Shown: piece after piece, positions 5,710-7,096 of the stretch | Position numbering within the stretch: position 1 is the first letter of the stretch | Layout: the number at the start of each line of letters is the position of its first letter | Origin: Oscillospiraceae bacterium | Lineage (GTDB): Bacteria > Bacillota > Clostridia > Oscillospirales > QAMX01 | Direction: 5' to 3' | Length of the DNA stretch: 7,096 nucleotides | Assembly: GCA_902772625.1 (NCBI GenBank) | Contig: CACYBP010000137.1 | Coordinates: forward strand, 1-7,096 | Notes under the pieces: model-generated | What the model was told of the DNA's origin: nothing | Database searches by the model: none | The model's input: only the letters and a program-made list of their open reading frames with translations | Program-made: the position numbers and the translations under genes

Positions 5710-6450
5710 TTGTTTCCCGGATTTGACGGATACGAGCGGGAAGAGTTCCTCTTTGAGGACCGCCCGGCGGTGATCGTTTTTCCGAAGAAGAAAAAGGCGG
5801 GCGCCTGTCCCGCCCTGAAATGCGAATACTGGAACGCCTTTCCCGCCGCGGAGGAGGAGCTTCTCCGGAGAGGGCACGCCCTGCTTTTCCACAAAAACGA
5901 CGACCGGTGGGCAAGACGCGAGGAGATCGCGCGGAAAGCCCGCTTCTTCCGCTTCGCCGCGGAGAAATACGGCCTTCCCTCCCGGGCGATCCCGGTGGGG
6001 ATGAGCTGCGGCGGGCAGATCGCGGTGAAATTCGCTTCTGATTTCCCGGAGCTCGTGTCCGTGCTGTATCTGGACGCGCCGGTGATGAATTACGTGAGCT
6101 GTCCTCTGGGTGCCGGGGTGGGCGAGGAGCTTCCCGGCGGGGTGAAGGAATTTCTGGACGCCCACGGCGTCACGCTTTCCGGGCTGATCTCCTTCCGGGA
6201 CATGCCCATGGACCGGATCGGGGATCTGATCCGGAACCGGATCCCCCTGGCTCTGGTGGCCGGGGACAGCGACCGCACGGTGCCCTTTGCCGAAAACGGG
6301 ATCTGGCTCCAAAAGGCCTACGAAAAGACCGATATCCCCTTTTTCTTCCTTCTGAAAAAGGGCTGCGACCACCACCCCCACGGGCCGGAGGACCCCGGGG
6401 AGCTGGCCGGTTTTCTGGAAAGCTTCGACGAAAAGGAGGAAAAGGCATGA
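5710..6450 (+). CDS. Alpha/beta hydrolase, probable esterase
   Basis: The 246-residue protein has the pieces of an alpha/beta-hydrolase in order. An N-terminal strand pair is near residues 12-24. The nucleophile elbow GMSCGG at 97-102 places Ser99 in the GxSxG motif. GDSDRTVPF at 185-193 carries the likely acid D188, and DHHPHG at 220-225 supplies the catalytic His. The HHPHG ending resembles alpha/beta-hydrolases found with carbohydrate-acting genes, but substrate is not settled; carboxylester or acetyl-sugar hydrolysis is the safest guess. There is no signal peptide, so it is cytoplasmic. Start is TTG (5710-5712), with AAAGGAG (5694-5700) nine bases upstream; the next in-frame ATG (codon 98) is far inside the fold. 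Its stop overlaps the msrA start by four bases (ATGA), so the two are translationally coupled and share the promoter at 5646-5675. Confidence 0.88.
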   Translation: MFPGFDGYEREEFLFEDRPAVIVFPKKKKAGACPALKCEYWNAFPAAEEELLRRGHALLFHKNDDRWARREEIARKARFFRFAAEKYGLPSRAIPVGMSCGGQIAVKFASDFPELVSVLYLDAPVMNYVSCPLGAGVGEELPGGVKEFLDAHGVTLSGLISFRDMPMDRIGDLIRNRIPLALVAGDSDRTVPFAENGIWLQKAYEKTDIPFFFLLKKGCDHHPHGPEDPGELAGFLESFDEKEEKA

Positions 6451-6962
6451 AAAACGCCTATTTTGCGGGGGGATGCTTCTGGTGCCTCACCCCGGCCTTC
6501 CGGGGGGTGCCGGGGATCCTCGGCACGGTCAGCGGTTATTCCGGCGGAAGCGAGGAAAACCCCCTTTACGAGGACGTGAAAAGGCAGAGGACCGGGCACC
6601 GGGAGACGGTGAAGGTGACCTACGACGAAAGCGTGATCGGGTGGGAAACCCTGTTCGATCTCTTTCTGGACGCGGTGGACCCCTTCGACGGGGGCGGGCA
6701 GTATATCGACCGCGGACGCTCCTATACGCTCGCGGTCTACTACACCCGGGAGGAGGAGCGGATCTATGCCGAAAAGGCGCTCTCCGCCCTGGAAAAGGAG
6801 AGCGGGAAAACCCCCGCCGTGGCGCTGGAGCCCTTCCGTTCCTTCTATGAAGCCGAGGAAGTCCATCAGGACTACGATCTCAAAAACCCGGAGGCCTTCC
6901 GGCGGGAGCTTCTGGAGTCGGGACGGCTTTCGTCCGAAGCCTCCCCCGGAGAAAAGCCCTGA
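6447..6962 (+). CDS. msrA: Peptide-methionine (S)-S-oxide reductase MsrA
   Basis: MsrA reduces the S-epimer of methionine sulfoxide in proteins and free methionine, repairing oxidative damage in the cytoplasm. The 171-residue protein is a full single-domain MsrA. The active site GGCFWC (8-13) has catalytic C10. Matching the Escherichia coli enzyme by spacing gives Y41 for Tyr82, E53 (in TGHRE) for Glu94, D88 for Asp129 and Y93 for Tyr134. The family ending FYEAEEVHQDY is at 133-143. Only two cysteines exist, C10 and C13; the usual C-terminal recycling cysteines are absent, so C13 or an external thiol must complete the cycle. No MsrB domain is fused. ATG at 6447 overlaps the hydrolase stop, and AAGGAGG (6433-6439) lies seven bases upstream inside the hydrolase gene. 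A strong terminator follows 41 bases after the stop. Confidence 0.97.
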   Translation: MKNAYFAGGCFWCLTPAFRGVPGILGTVSGYSGGSEENPLYEDVKRQRTGHRETVKVTYDESVIGWETLFDLFLDAVDPFDGGGQYIDRGRSYTLAVYYTREEERIYAEKALSALEKESGKTPAVALEPFRSFYEAEEVHQDYDLKNPEAFRRELLESGRLSSEASPGEKP

Positions 6963-7003
6963 AGCGGCGCCGCTTTACCGACCGTTCCGGTACGGGCGCA
7001 GCA

Positions 7004-7061
7004 GGTCCCGGAAGCCGTCTTTTCGCCAAGACAGGCTTCCGGGACCGTTATTTGCTTTTTG
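7004..7061 (+). terminator. Long intrinsic terminator after msrA
   Basis: Thirteen perfect pairs (7004-7016 with 7035-7047) continue as five more (7017-7021 with 7029-7033) past a single bulged A at 7034, with a seven-base loop. The stem is followed by GTTATTTGCTTTTT (7048-7061). It ends the hydrolase-msrA unit. The 41 bases between the msrA stop and the stem hold only a short palindrome, GCGGCGCCGC (6964-6973), and I see no gene in 7062-7096. Confidence 0.92.
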
Positions 7062-7096
7062 CGGCGCGGGAAAAACCTTGCCGGCGCCGACGCGGG

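Noticed and set aside
7004..7047. The 13-base perfect inverted repeat as a mobile element end or small RNA
   Set aside because: The arms are 18 bases apart with a further internal stem and a downstream T-run, just after a stop codon, which is a normal intrinsic terminator. No transposase or target duplication is visible.

Overview
The window looks like ordinary chromosome from a GC-rich Gram-positive bacterium, most likely a high-GC member of the Clostridia (Bacillota). This is inferred from strong AGGAGG-type ribosome sites, near-consensus sigma-A promoters, short intergenic gaps, and protein families common in Firmicutes (a YtqA/YhcC-type radical SAM protein, a YwaF-type membrane protein, a CsbB/GtrB-like glycosyltransferase). 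No single gene proves the taxonomy. I see no tRNA, rRNA, CRISPR array, insertion sequence or phage gene, and no gene-free stretch longer than about 170 bases.

Layout, left to right. (1) 1-533, minus: N-terminal part of a protein I do not firmly recognise, cut by the window edge. (2) 534-697: divergent control region with one promoter for each direction. (3) 698-2527, plus: a two-gene unit, an inosine-uridine type nucleoside hydrolase followed by a TIGR01212-family radical SAM protein, ending at a strong bidirectional terminator (2537-2568). (4) 2572-4372, minus: a two-gene unit, a cytoplasmic SGNH/GDSL esterase with an N-terminal beta-domain followed by a seven-helix YwaF/TMEM164-like membrane protein. 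(5) 4529-5539, minus: a membrane-anchored family 2 glycosyltransferase behind a perfect consensus promoter. (6) 5540-5709: second divergent control region. (7) 5710-6962, plus: an alpha/beta hydrolase translationally coupled to methionine sulfoxide reductase MsrA, closed by a long intrinsic terminator (7004-7061).

The genes do not form one obvious pathway. The set is nucleoside salvage, probable tRNA wobble modification, ester hydrolysis, an integral membrane protein, lipid-linked sugar transfer and oxidative repair, in small transcription units of alternating orientation. Most functions are established at family level only. I did not find a convincing new multi-gene system. The observations most worth a second look are the SGNH esterase paired with the TMEM164-like membrane protein, the heavy use of non-ATG starts (five of eight genes), the out-of-frame ATG beside the glycosyltransferase start, and the unrecognised gene at the left edge.
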